Origin: Labilibacter sediminis
GTDB lineage: Bacteria > Bacteroidota > Bacteroidia > Bacteroidales > Marinilabiliaceae
Length of the DNA stretch: 64,000 nucleotides
Direction of reading: 5' to 3'
Assembly: GCF_005877885.1 (NCBI RefSeq)
Contig: NZ_VCHY01000025.1
Location: 22,667-86,666 of the forward strand
Of this stretch, positions 37,308 through 47,346 are shown in pieces. The translations under genes and the position numbers were made by a program. Position 1 is the stretch's first letter. The number at the start of each line of letters is the position of its first letter. The notes beneath the pieces were generated by a model that saw nothing but the letters and a program-made list of their open reading frames with translations, searched no databases and had not been told where the DNA came from.

Positions 37308-38063
37308 ATGAGACAAAACATTGTTGCCGGTAACTGGAAAATGAACATGACCCTACAAGAAGGGGTAGAATTAGCAACTGAAGTAAACAACATTGTTGCT
37401 TCTAAAGGAGCTAACTGTGGTGTAGTATTAGGGGTACCAGCTACTCACATTACTGAGGTAGTTAAAGCTGTTGACACTGCTAAAGTAAGTGTTGCTGCTC
37501 AAAACTGTGCTGATAAAGTATCTGGTGCTTACACTGGTGAAATTTCTGCTTCTATGGTTAAGTCTACAGGTGCTGGTCATGTAATTCTAGGTCACTCTGA
37601 AAGAAGAGAGTACTATGGTGAAACTAACGCTATTCTTAAAGAAAAAACTGATTTAACTTTAGCTAACGGTTTAACACCTATTTTCTGTATTGGTGAGGTA
37701 TTAGAAGAAAGAGAAGCTAACAAGCAAAACGAAGTTGTTAAAACTCAAATCGAAGAGGCTTTATTTCACCTTTCAGCTGAGGACTTTGGTAAAATTGTAT
37801 TGGCATACGAGCCTGTATGGGCTATCGGAACAGGAAAAGTAGCTACTCCTGAGCAAGCGCAAGAAATTCATGCTTACATCCGTTCTGTCGTTGCTGACAA
37901 ATATGGTGCTGAAGTTGCTGATAACTGCTCAATCCTTTACGGTGGTAGCTGTAAGCCAGGAAATGCGAAAGAACTTTTTGCTAACCCGGATGTTGACGGT
38001 GGTTTAATTGGTGGAGCATCTCTTAAAGCTGAAGATTTTCATGGTATTATCTCTGCTTTTTAA
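37308..38063 (+). CDS. tpiA: Triose-phosphate isomerase
   Basis: 251-residue TIM-barrel enzyme interconverting dihydroxyacetone phosphate and glyceraldehyde-3-phosphate. The signatures are intact: A-G-N-W-K-M-N with the substrate lysine, G-H-S-E-R-R with the catalytic His, [11 protein letters not shown] with the catalytic Glu and flexible loop, and G-G-S-C-K. Third gene after DUF1599 and BT_3928. Its codons resemble those of pyk and rpsA, indicating high expression. A terminator follows. Confidence 0.97.
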   Translation: MRQNIVAGNWKMNMTLQEGVELATEVNNIVASKGANCGVVLGVPATHITEVVKAVDTAKVSVAAQNCADKVSGAYTGEISASMVKSTGAGHVILGHSERREYYGETNAILKEKTDLTLANGLTPIFCIGEVLEEREANKQNEVVKTQIEEALFHLSAEDFGKIVLAYEPVWAIGTGKVATPEQAQEIHAYIRSVVADKYGAEVADNCSILYGGSCKPGNAKELFANPDVDGGLIGGASLKAEDFHGIISAF

Positions 38064-38096
38064 GCTTAGATTTATTTAAATCAAATTAACAATATA

Positions 38097-38129
38097 AAAT
38101 GGCTATCTCATACAGAGGTGGCCATTTTT
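38097..38129 (+). terminator. Terminator after tpiA
   Basis: AAAATGGC pairs with GCCATTTT, with weaker pairing (ATCTC/GAGGT) closing the loop, then a T run. Confidence 0.8.
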
Positions 38130-38132
38130 GTT

Positions 38133-38140
38133 TACTTTTG
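38133..38140 (+). promoter_or_regulatory. -7 element of prmA
   Basis: TACTTTTG fits TAnnTTTG, 30 nt before the prmA ATG and right after the tpiA terminator. No matching -33 TTG is found, since that space lies within the hairpin. Confidence 0.4.
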
Positions 38141-38169
38141 TTTCGCATATCAATTAATAATTATACAAT

Positions 38170-39012
38170 ATGGAATATACTCAGGTAAGCTTTACCATCA
38201 CACCCAACACCGAAATTGTTAGAGACATATTAATGGCAGAGCTGGCTCAATTTGAGTATGATAGTTTTGAGGAAACAGAGGCTGGACTAAACGCTTATAT
38301 TCCAACTTCGCAATACAGCTTAAGCGATGTAAAAAACATCTATATCGTTAATAGCGATGAGTTTAAAATAGATATTCAAACGGAAGTTATTCCTGATCAG
38401 AATTGGAATAAAACATGGGAAACACACTACTTTCAACCTATTGTTATTGGCGAAAAATGCGTGATTCACAGTCCTTTTCATACGGATATCCCTAAAGCAG
38501 AATACGATATTTTAATTGAACCTAAAATGGCTTTCGGAACCGGCCATCATGAAACAACAGGTTTAATGGTTAAACACATTTTAGAAACTGATTTTATAAA
38601 TAAATCGGTATTAGATATGGGGTGTGGAACAGGAATCCTTGGTATTTTAACCAGTATGAGAGGAGCTGAAAAAGTTCTGGGTATTGACATTGAAGAATGG
38701 GCATATAACAATACAATTAACAACATGAAGCTTAACCATATTAATAACATGGAGGTTTTATGTGGAGACGCATCTCTCCTAACTAAAGAAAAATATGACG
38801 TTATTCTAGCCAATATCAATAGAAACATTTTACTAGAGGATATTAAAAACTATGCTGCCGTTTTAAAATCCGGAGGTACCTTAATATTAAGCGGTTTTTA
38901 TCAAACCGATCTTGATGTTATTGATGCAGAATGCAATAACAATAACCTGTCAAAAATATCTATCAAGGAACAAAACAATTGGGTTGGTGTTGCGTATACG
39001 CATACTAATTAA
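38170..39012 (+). CDS. prmA: Ribosomal protein L11 methyltransferase
   Basis: 280-residue SAM-dependent enzyme trimethylating L11 before or during ribosome assembly. The motifs E-P-K-M-A-F-G-T-G-H-H-E-T-T, D-M-G-C-G-T-G-I-L-G-I and L-A-N-I-N-R-N are diagnostic of PrmA. The next gene, encoding a 1487-residue exported protein, starts 11 nt after its stop in the same direction. Confidence 0.95.
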   Translation: MEYTQVSFTITPNTEIVRDILMAELAQFEYDSFEETEAGLNAYIPTSQYSLSDVKNIYIVNSDEFKIDIQTEVIPDQNWNKTWETHYFQPIVIGEKCVIHSPFHTDIPKAEYDILIEPKMAFGTGHHETTGLMVKHILETDFINKSVLDMGCGTGILGILTSMRGAEKVLGIDIEEWAYNNTINNMKLNHINNMEVLCGDASLLTKEKYDVILANINRNILLEDIKNYAAVLKSGGTLILSGFYQTDLDVIDAECNNNNLSKISIKEQNNWVGVAYTHTN

Positions 39013-39023
39013 TTGAAAACCTA

Positions 39024-42000
39024 ATGAGATCTCTTTTTGCCTTAATAATTACATTTTTACTATTTACAAACACTTTAGCTCAAAGCAACAAAAATACATT
39101 CAGCGAAAATAGTGAAGAGTTCCTCCCGGTAATGGAAGAGCTTTTTAAATCTATTGCTGATAAAAAACATGCAAAAGCTTTCATTACTGAATTAACTGAA
39201 TTTTGGTATTCTCCGGATGTTACAACAGAGCACAAAGAACATATTATACAGGCTTGTAATTATTTGGCCAAAAAGAAAGCTCGTCCCATTCCTGATTATG
39301 AAACCTACTTAAAATCAACTCAGGTATTTATAACATCTGACATAACTGAAGTCAGCTTTATTGCATGGAGGGATGCCATTACTGATTTGATAAAAAAACC
39401 AAGATACCCCTTACGCAAGGTCAACTCTTTGTTAAAAATCACAACTGATTTACTTACGGACAATATTATTTTTTCAACACCCTCAAACAAATGGAAGGCA
39501 AATAATAACAGTTGGCAATTATCTTACGATAAAGATCTTGTTGTAACATTTCCTGCTTTAAAACTAACCTGCTTCTCAAAAAACGATAGCATTCAAATAT
39601 TTGATACCGAAGGTACTTTTAATTACACCACTAATATTTGGGAAGGTAATAAAGGTAAAATAACCTGGGAAAGATCTGGTTATTCTGATAAACAAATCTA
39701 CGCCACTTTTGATAACTATAAAGTCCCTTTAAAAAAGTCGGAACTGGAAATTGATAGCGTACATTTTTTTAATTCCATTTACTTTGACCATGCACTAAGT
39801 GGTAAATTGCGTCACAAAGTAATGAATATCAGCACACCTGAAAATGCTACCTATCCTCAGTTTTTATCAAATGAAGAACGTTTTAAACTCGACAACATCC
39901 ACCCCGATATTAATTACGAAGGAGGATTTGCTCAAAATGGTGCCAAATTTCTTGGTGCCGGAAGTGTAAACAACCCTGCACAAATAACTATTTTCAGGCA
40001 TGACACTCTATTTCTGACAGCCAGGTCACTTTATTTTGCCTTACGTAAAGATCAAATTTTAAGTAATGATACAGAGGTTAAAATAAGAATGGACACATCA
40101 TTTATCTACCATCCGGGTTTGGTATTTAAACTAATGGTTGATAAAAACGAACTACACCTGATCAGAAATGGAGAAGGCTTAGCCATCAGCCCGTATTTTA
40201 ACACTTTCCATAATATTAGTATGGACATTGAGCTACTAAGTTGGAATTTAGACTCAAAAGTTATTGATTTAAAAATGGTTTCGGGAGCTGTTGAGAACCA
40301 TGGTTCTTTTGAATCCTTAAGTTATTTTCGTGAAAACTTTTATAACCAACTCCAGGGGATGGATGCTATTCACCCCTTACAGGGATTAAAGAACTGTTCA
40401 AGACGTTTTAAAGGCAAACCGTTTACAGCAAAAGATTATGCTCGAACAATTGGTTTACCCGAAAGTCAGGTAAGACAACAAGTCATTCAACTCTCTTTTT
40501 ATGGCTTTATTGGTTATAATGTAAATACCGATGAAATAGAAATTCGCCAGCGCCTAAACGACTACCTGCTTTTTCGCCTGGGGAAAAAGGATTATGATGT
40601 AATTCGCTTTTCCTCCAATACACCGGGTAAAATTGCCAATGCACAAATCGACTTAAAAAACTACGATATTAACATTAGCGGTGTAAAATCCATATCTATT
40701 TCTGATAACCAGAACGTAGTCTTTTTTCCCAAAGATGAAAAAATACTGTTAAAGCGAAATCGAAATTTTGTTTTTGATGGTACCATCAATGCAGGAATGC
40801 TTAACCTTTTTGGAGCCGGATTTAAATTTGACTATGATGATTTTTTAATTGATATGAAAAATATTGACTCCTTACGTATGCAAGTGCAAACAGGAGAAGT
40901 AGATTATTTTGGTCACCCAAAACTCACATACGTTAAAAATGCCATTGAAAAATTATCCGGAACACTTCAAATTGACAAACCAGATAATAAATCAGGGAAG
41001 GATTTTTACAGCGAATTCCCAATACTCCATAGCTCGCACGAATCGTACGTATATTACGACAAGCCCGAAATACAAGGTGGATTATATGATAGAGAAAAGT
41101 TTTACTTTCGACTGGATTCTTTTACCATGGATAGTATTAGTAAACTATCACGTAAAAACTTTGACTTCTCCGGAACCTTCGTTTCCAATATTTTTCCAAC
41201 ATTTAATGAAAATCTGACTGTACAAAAGGATTTTTCACTGGGTTTTACAAGAACAACACCTGAAGAAGGCTATGGAATCTATGATAACCGGGCAACCTTT
41301 ATCAGTAATATTGATTTAAGTAATAAAGGTTTAAGAGGATCAGGAACCCTTAACTACCTTACCAGTACATCCGTCTCTGAAAACCTGCTTTTTTTACCGG
41401 AATTAACCAGTGGACAAACCCATAAATTCAATGTTGAAAAACGAGAAGAGGGAGTTGAGTACCCTGATGTACAAGGCCAATACAACCATATTGCTTATCA
41501 TCCTTATAAAGATAAATTAGTTGCTACCAGCCAGGAAAAAGCTTTTACCATGTTTAACGACGAATCTCAGCTGGAAGGAAAGTTAACCATATCTAAATAC
41601 GGAGCAACGGGAGAAGGAACCATATATATGGACAATGCCAACCTTGTTTCTCCGGAAATGACCTTTGGCGGACATACCATTTTAGCAGATTCTTCTGATT
41701 TTAACCTGGTTGGTGGTGATATGCAAGATGTATCATTTAACACAACAAACCTAATCTCAAACATTGATTTTGTTACCCGCCAGGGTAAATTCGTTTCAAA
41801 ATCAGGAGGTAGTTTAGTTAACTTTACCGACAACCGCTATGTGTCGTATATTAGTGAATTTTCATGGGATATGGATTTGAATGATATCTTTATGGGAGCC
41901 AAAGGATCCGAAGGAAACCGTTTTGTTTCTACACATCGTAAACAAGATTCCTTGGACTTTAGAGTTCCGCTTGCCCGTTACGATGTTGAAAATAAAGTGA

Positions 42001-43487
42001 TCTATGCCGAAGAAGTAAAAAACATTAAAGTAGCAGATGCCAACATTATTTTAGGAAATGGATTGGTTACCATTCGTGAAAATGCCGATATGGCTCCTCT
42101 GGATAGCGCTTCCATTGAACTTATTGACAGCACTCACTCTCATACCATATACAATTCTCATTTAAAGATTGATGGTAAATATGAATATTCGGGTTATGGG
42201 GAATATGACTTTGTTAATGGCAATGGAAAAACATTTACCATTCAGTTTAATGATATAAAACTAAACGAAGAACTTAGAACCGCGGCCAAGGGTACCATTA
42301 TACAAACCGATTTATTTACCTTTGATAAGAACTTTACTTTTAAAGGGAAAGCAAATCTTAATGCTGCACAAAAACTATTAAACTTTGATGGTGGCGTCCA
42401 AATGTTACATCAATGTAGCGGAGGACCACAAACCTACACATACTTTAATTCATCAATTGATCCTCAAAAAATACGAATACCTATTGGTGATGAACCGGTA
42501 AATTTTGAGCGCAAGAAAATATATCGCGATTTCTTTTTAACCAAAGATTCAGCTCACCTGTACTCTACATTTTTACAACACCGTAAAGATTATAGTGATA
42601 TTCCGGTGATTACAGCCAATGGTTATTTATATTTCAATGATAATCAAAATGCCTTTGAAATTGCTTCACAAGAGAAGATAAACAACCCTGACACGACCGG
42701 AGTTTTATTTAGATACTCCAACTCAAGTTGTGATATTATGGCAGAGGGTAACCTTAATTTAGGTATTGATCTTGACCAACTGAAACTTAAGGCAGCCGGA
42801 ACTATAATCGATAATCCTGATAAAAAGAAAATAACATTAACCACCCTTTTGGGTATTGACTTTTTCTTTAACGAAGTTGCAACAAACCAGATGGTAACGG
42901 CTATACTAGCTTCAACAGCTTCAGAAAGCAAGCAATCTGATGAGGTTTTCACGAAACGATTGGCAGAATGGGTTGGCAGTAAAGAAGCCAAATCTGTAAC
43001 CAATAAAAAGAAATCGATGAATCAGATTGAAAATCTAAATGCCGATATTAACAATATGCTTACTTTCGGAAACCTTGATTTTAAATTTGATGGTGCAGCC
43101 CATTCATATATTGCAGATGGTCAAGCTGATTTAACTTTTATAAAGAACTTTGTAATCAACAGAAAAGCCGATGTAAAAGCGGAAATTGTTAAAAAAAGAA
43201 GCGGTAATTCTTTAGATATGTTCATCAGCTTCGACAAAGACACTTGGTTCTATTTCTCATACAAAGCAAAGATGTTACAGACCTTATCATCCAATGAAGC
43301 CTACAACAATACTGTAAAAACCCTGGATACCGATGATAGGAAATCTAAAACCGGATCTTTCACCTTTATTCCGGCAACAGCAGGTAAAATGAACAGGTTC
43401 ATTAAAAAATTCAGTCTCACACCAATTAAAACAAGCATGGGTGCAGCCGGCCAGTCTATCGAAAATCAAAACAAAGCTAATGAGTAA
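39024..43487 (+). CDS. Very large exported protein of unknown function (1487 aa)
   Basis: No family recognised. A signal peptide (about 1-20, ending L-A-Q) sends it to the periplasm or surface; there is no T9SS sorting domain, lipobox or clear C-terminal membrane helix. Most of the sequence is beta-strand-like, with many strands ending in similar F-D-G/F-S-G/Y-S-G turns, e.g. F-V-F-D-G-T-I-N-A-G-M near 590 and F-D-F-S-G-T-F near 710. Residues about 465-515 differ: F-T-A-K-D-Y-A-R-T-I-G-L-P-E-S-Q-V-R-Q-Q looks like a helix-turn-helix with a following wing. The N-terminal 130 residues look helical. Similar large proteins appear next to prmA in relatives as far as I recall. It might be a lipid- or wall-polymer-bridging beta structure; this is not established. 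Confidence 0.7.
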   Translation: MRSLFALIITFLLFTNTLAQSNKNTFSENSEEFLPVMEELFKSIADKKHAKAFITELTEFWYSPDVTTEHKEHIIQACNYLAKKKARPIPDYETYLKSTQVFITSDITEVSFIAWRDAITDLIKKPRYPLRKVNSLLKITTDLLTDNIIFSTPSNKWKANNNSWQLSYDKDLVVTFPALKLTCFSKNDSIQIFDTEGTFNYTTNIWEGNKGKITWERSGYSDKQIYATFDNYKVPLKKSELEIDSVHFFNSIYFDHALSGKLRHKVMNISTPENATYPQFLSNEERFKLDNIHPDINYEGGFAQNGAKFLGAGSVNNPAQITIFRHDTLFLTARSLYFALRKDQILSNDTEVKIRMDTSFIYHPGLVFKLMVDKNELHLIRNGEGLAISPYFNTFHNISMDIELLSWNLDSKVIDLKMVSGAVENHGSFESLSYFRENFYNQLQGMDAIHPLQGLKNCSRRFKGKPFTAKDYARTIGLPESQVRQQVIQLSFYGFIGYNVNTDEIEIRQRLNDYLLFRLGKKDYDVIRFSSNTPGKIANAQIDLKNYDINISGVKSISISDNQNVVFFPKDEKILLKRNRNFVFDGTINAGMLNLFGAGFKFDYDDFLIDMKNIDSLRMQVQTGEVDYFGHPKLTYVKNAIEKLSGTLQIDKPDNKSGKDFYSEFPILHSSHESYVYYDKPEIQGGLYDREKFYFRLDSFTMDSISKLSRKNFDFSGTFVSNIFPTFNENLTVQKDFSLGFTRTTPEEGYGIYDNRATFISNIDLSNKGLRGSGTLNYLTSTSVSENLLFLPELTSGQTHKFNVEKREEGVEYPDVQGQYNHIAYHPYKDKLVATSQEKAFTMFNDESQLEGKLTISKYGATGEGTIYMDNANLVSPEMTFGGHTILADSSDFNLVGGDMQDVSFNTTNLISNIDFVTRQGKFVSKSGGSLVNFTDNRYVSYISEFSWDMDLNDIFMGAKGSEGNRFVSTHRKQDSLDFRVPLARYDVENKVIYAEEVKNIKVADANIILGNGLVTIRENADMAPLDSASIELIDSTHSHTIYNSHLKIDGKYEYSGYGEYDFVNGNGKTFTIQFNDIKLNEELRTAAKGTIIQTDLFTFDKNFTFKGKANLNAAQKLLNFDGGVQMLHQCSGGPQTYTYFNSSIDPQKIRIPIGDEPVNFERKKIYRDFFLTKDSAHLYSTFLQHRKDYSDIPVITANGYLYFNDNQNAFEIASQEKINNPDTTGVLFRYSNSSCDIMAEGNLNLGIDLDQLKLKAAGTIIDNPDKKKITLTTLLGIDFFFNEVATNQMVTAILASTASESKQSDEVFTKRLAEWVGSKEAKSVTNKKKSMNQIENLNADINNMLTFGNLDFKFDGAAHSYIADGQADLTFIKNFVINRKADVKAEIVKKRSGNSLDMFISFDKDTWFYFSYKAKMLQTLSSNEAYNNTVKTLDTDDRKSKTGSFTFIPATAGKMNRFIKKFSLTPIKTSMGAAGQSIENQNKANE

Positions 43488-43580
43488 ATTTGTTTGCAAT
43501 TAAAACGGAAGGAAGAATCCTAAAATTTTTGCATGCCCTTCTTTTTAGCTACTTTTATGGCTTTCATAATTAATTAGAAA

Positions 43581-44633
43581 ATGATCAAAATACAAATTGC
43601 ACTTTTTATACTGTTATTTCAAATTATCCCTTTAAAATCGCAAACGCGTATTACAACTGATTTTAAGGATTATAGGTTTGAGATGTTTAATCTTAAGCAA
43701 ATAAATAAACTCGATATTAGAGCACAGCATGCTGAAGTAAACCTCTTAAACTGGGACAAAGATTCAGTGAGTGTTGAAACCACCATTGAAATTTTATCCA
43801 ACAAGCCTAATTTATCGAAGGAAATGCTTGATGAAGTTCAAATTAAAATTGTAACCTATTCAAACACGCTTCAGGTTAAAACCACTTTGAGTAAAGATTT
43901 TAACAGAACCATTCCTTATAAAATTAACTACAACATATTTTTTCCGAAAAAACTTGCTGTATATCTTGAAAACTCACATGGTATAGTTAATATGGCTGAA
44001 GCTTTGGGTGGTGTTATTGCTAAAATTTCATATAGCGATATAAACATCAAAAGTATTAAACCTTTAAACGATTCCATAAACAATAAAATTGATCTGGTAT
44101 TTTGCAAGGGTAGCATCCATCATTTGGGCAATGCTAACCTTACACTTCAAAACTCTGTAATTAAAACTATAGATGCCGGTGATTTACAAGCTCAATCATC
44201 GTATAGTACCTTTTCGGTTGAACAGCTTCATAGCTATACCGGAAACTCAAATATCGATAACCTAACGCTTGGCCCATTAAAAAGTATTTCGCTAAAAGCT
44301 CTTAGTAGTTTAGTAACAATGGAGAGTTTTTCAGACAGCGCTTTCCTAAATTTTAACAAAGGAAAACTAAACCTGTTAAATTCCGATTCAACTTTTAGCG
44401 AATTGGTAATTGATAACATTGAAACAGAAACGTTCATTCATTTAAACAATTTAACTTCATACACCATAAATGGTGAAGTTACCAAAGGAAAGTTTATTCA
44501 CCCGCAAAGTGAAAATCTTCAAATCATTCAAGAAGAATTTAAAACTTCCTTTTCAGGAGATGTTGGCTCTAATCCGCAATCTAATTCAAAAGTCATCATC
44601 TTTAATAAAAATCAAAATATTGAGTTTAAGTAA
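43581..44633 (+). CDS. Exported protein, DUF4097-like putative beta-helical (adhesin-like) fold
   Basis: 350 residues with a signal peptide (about 1-20, ending L-K-S-Q). The body is short beta strands with regular spacing such as L-N-L-L-N-S-D-S and S-Y-S-D-I-N-I-K, as in DUF4097/GIN-type head domains found on Bacteroidetes envelopes. There are no catalytic motifs or T9SS domain. It stands 16 nt before an aminopeptidase gene, leading a close-packed gene run. Function unknown. Confidence 0.65.
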   Translation: MIKIQIALFILLFQIIPLKSQTRITTDFKDYRFEMFNLKQINKLDIRAQHAEVNLLNWDKDSVSVETTIEILSNKPNLSKEMLDEVQIKIVTYSNTLQVKTTLSKDFNRTIPYKINYNIFFPKKLAVYLENSHGIVNMAEALGGVIAKISYSDINIKSIKPLNDSINNKIDLVFCKGSIHHLGNANLTLQNSVIKTIDAGDLQAQSSYSTFSVEQLHSYTGNSNIDNLTLGPLKSISLKALSSLVTMESFSDSAFLNFNKGKLNLLNSDSTFSELVIDNIETETFIHLNNLTSYTINGEVTKGKFIHPQSENLQIIQEEFKTSFSGDVGSNPQSNSKVIIFNKNQNIEFK

Positions 44634-44649
44634 ATAAAATCACTGTACT

Positions 44650-46431
44650 ATGCTAACATCCGAAAAAGTATTTTTATTGCGTACTAAAATGCTATCACTG
44701 GGAATAGATGCATTTATTATCCCTGGTAGTGATCCTCATATGAGTGAATACACAGCTGCTCACTGGAAAAAACGTGAATTTATTTCCGGATTCACAGGAT
44801 CTGCTGGTACAGTTGTAATTTTGGCTGAAGAAGCCGGTTTGTGGACCGATAGCAGATATTATTTACAAGCCGAAGAAGAATTAAACGGAAGTGGTATTGA
44901 TCTTTTTAAATCGAGCGAACCAGATACTCCGGATTATGCAGACTGGATTGCGGAAAGACTAAATCCGGGAAGCACACTTGCTTTTGAAGGAGAAGTGTTT
45001 TCTCTTGATGATGCGCGAAAACTATCCAAAAAATTTAAACCATACGGCATATCATTGGATCCAAATCAAACATTATTGGATGAAATTTGGGAAGGACGCC
45101 CCCCCATACCAGAAAACCCGGTCATTTTACATGACACTAAATATGCCGGATACAACCGATGTGAAAAAATTGAGAAAATACGTATCGAAATGCGGACGCA
45201 CGATGCTTCTCATTACATAATTACCGCGCTGGATGAAATAGCCTGGACTCTTAATTTAAGAGGTAATGATGTGCCATACAACCCTGTATTTCATGCTTAC
45301 CTAATCATATCTCTTGATGCGGTTTACCTTTTTATCGACACGCATAAAATCACTGCCTCTATAGGAAAACAATTAGCTCAAGATGATATATCGGTGCATT
45401 TGTATCAGGATATTTTTAAATGGATTAAGGATATGCCAATTGAATCAGGGCTTCTTTTTGATTCATCAACTACCAATGCACAGATCTATTCGTTAATTCC
45501 TCGTGAAGTCATAAAAATTGAAAAGCCAAGTATTGTAAGAGACTTAAAAGGAGCTAAAAACAAAACAGAACAAGATGGCTTTAGAGCTGCTATGATTAAG
45601 GATGGAGTAGCGATGGTTAAGTTTTTACACTGGTTAGAAACTAACGTGCCCCAAGGAACAGTTAGCGAAATTTCGGCCTCAAAGCAACTCAAAAAATTCA
45701 GAGCCGAAAATGAAAATTTCGTTGGAGAATCATTTAATTCAATTTCAGGCTTTGCCGCGCATGGAGCTATTGTACATTACAGTGTTAACAAAGAAACAGA
45801 CATAAAACTTACTCCAGATAACTTTTATTTAATTGATTCTGGTGGGCAGTATTTCGAAGGAACAACTGATATTACCAGAACCATTCATTTAGGTACACCA
45901 ACCGAGCAGCAAAAAACTGACTTCACAATGGTTTTAAAAGGGAATATAGCCTTAGATACAACCAGTTTTCCTGTTGGCACAAGAGGTGTGCATTTAGATA
46001 TATTGGCACGTAAAGCTCTATGGTCTATCGGCTTAAATTATGGTCATGGCACAGGTCATGGTGTTGGTTGCTTTTTAAACGTACATGAAGGACCGCAAAG
46101 CATTCGTCCCAATGACAATGGTGTTACCTTAATTGAGGGAATGATAACTTCCAACGAACCCGGGCTTTACAGGACCGGACAGTATGGTATTAGAATTGAG
46201 AACCTGATACTCACTGTTCCATCGCTCAAAACAGAGTTTGGTGATTTCCTTAAATTTGAAACCCTTACACTGTGCCCTGTTGATTTAAAATCGATAAAAA
46301 CAAGCCTGTTAACGCACGAAGAGGTAGATTGGCTAAATAGCTATCACCAAACGGTATACGATAAACTTGCTCCAGTTTTGGATGAAGAAAGAAAAGCATG
46401 GCTTAAAACTCAAACACAACAAATTAAATAA
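44650..46431 (+). CDS. M24 family aminopeptidase (Xaa-Pro aminopeptidase-like)
   Basis: 593-residue cytosolic metallopeptidase removing N-terminal residues before proline. The length (two creatinase N-domains plus a pita-bread catalytic domain) matches the long eukaryote-like aminopeptidase P group. Metal ligands are seen: Asp396 in L-I-D-S-G-G-Q, Asp407 in T-T-D-I-T-R-T, His in G-H-G-T-G-H-G-V-G, and two Glu in N-E-P-G-L-Y and I-E-N-L. No signal peptide. A glycosyltransferase gene follows 12 nt later. Confidence 0.93.
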   Translation: MLTSEKVFLLRTKMLSLGIDAFIIPGSDPHMSEYTAAHWKKREFISGFTGSAGTVVILAEEAGLWTDSRYYLQAEEELNGSGIDLFKSSEPDTPDYADWIAERLNPGSTLAFEGEVFSLDDARKLSKKFKPYGISLDPNQTLLDEIWEGRPPIPENPVILHDTKYAGYNRCEKIEKIRIEMRTHDASHYIITALDEIAWTLNLRGNDVPYNPVFHAYLIISLDAVYLFIDTHKITASIGKQLAQDDISVHLYQDIFKWIKDMPIESGLLFDSSTTNAQIYSLIPREVIKIEKPSIVRDLKGAKNKTEQDGFRAAMIKDGVAMVKFLHWLETNVPQGTVSEISASKQLKKFRAENENFVGESFNSISGFAAHGAIVHYSVNKETDIKLTPDNFYLIDSGGQYFEGTTDITRTIHLGTPTEQQKTDFTMVLKGNIALDTTSFPVGTRGVHLDILARKALWSIGLNYGHGTGHGVGCFLNVHEGPQSIRPNDNGVTLIEGMITSNEPGLYRTGQYGIRIENLILTVPSLKTEFGDFLKFETLTLCPVDLKSIKTSLLTHEEVDWLNSYHQTVYDKLAPVLDEERKAWLKTQTQQIK

Positions 46432-46443
46432 CAAAATCTGACT

Positions 46444-47346
46444 ATGCTATCTGTTTGCATACCTCTATACAATTTTGATGTTACTCCGCTGGTTAAAAAA
46501 TTAGTTGAACAATCCCAACAAAATTTTTTAACCATTGAGATAATGGTTTTTGACGATGGATCAACCCATTCGTATAAAGAACTCAACAGAAGCATTAAAG
46601 AATATAAGGAAGTAGTATACCTGGAGCTTGAAAAAAACCTGGGAAGTGCTGCCATCAGAAATAAACTGGCATCTGAAGCTAAGTATGATAAAATATTATT
46701 TTTAGATAGCGACTCTGATATTCACCCGGCTTTTATCAAAAACTACCTCCCGTTTTTATCTGAAGACCATTCAATTGTATACGGAGGAAGAGTTCATCCT
46801 AAAGAACTACCTTCTTTTGATAAGTCTTTACGTTGGAAAGTTGGTAAAATTAAGGAAGACCATAATGCTGCTCAACGTAGCAAAGTACCCAACAAAAGTT
46901 TTATGTCGAACAATTTTTTAGTACAAAAGGAATTGTTTAAACGTATTGCCTTTGATGAAACTATTGAACGTTCAGGTCATGAAGATACCATGTATGGCAT
47001 TGAACTTGAATTAAAAGGCATAAAAATTGTTCATATTGATAACCCGGTGGTACATATCGGTTTAGAAAGTAACGATGAATTTATTAGTAAAACAAAACAA
47101 AGACTTGAGACTTTAAAATTTCTCAGCGACAAACACAAAGACAATCATTTACTGGATAAACGAATCACTATTTTAAAATATTTTAATCTAGCTAAATCCT
47201 TTAAACTGATCAGTCTTTTTAGTGTCATGTATAAACTAACACAAAAAGCTATAGAAAAAAACCTTTGTACTAAAAATCCCAGTATGCTACTTTACGACTT
47301 GTATAAACTGGGCTATTATTCAAAATTAACAAAGCAAAACTCATAA
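46444..47346 (+). CDS. Glycosyltransferase family 2
   Basis: 300 residues of GT-A fold. The N-terminal L-S-V-C-I-P-L-Y-N-F, V-F-D-D-G-S and L-D-S-D-S-D-I (DxD-like, metal and nucleotide-sugar binding) fit GT2. A Y-G-G-R-V-H-P-K-E-L segment and H-E-D-T-M-Y (general base region) follow. Donor and acceptor are unknown. It abuts the stop of its upstream neighbour by 12 nt and its stop is directly followed by the ATG of the TlpA-like gene (TAAATG), so co-translation is probable. Confidence 0.85.
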   Translation: MLSVCIPLYNFDVTPLVKKLVEQSQQNFLTIEIMVFDDGSTHSYKELNRSIKEYKEVVYLELEKNLGSAAIRNKLASEAKYDKILFLDSDSDIHPAFIKNYLPFLSEDHSIVYGGRVHPKELPSFDKSLRWKVGKIKEDHNAAQRSKVPNKSFMSNNFLVQKELFKRIAFDETIERSGHEDTMYGIELELKGIKIVHIDNPVVHIGLESNDEFISKTKQRLETLKFLSDKHKDNHLLDKRITILKYFNLAKSFKLISLFSVMYKLTQKAIEKNLCTKNPSMLLYDLYKLGYYSKLTKQNS

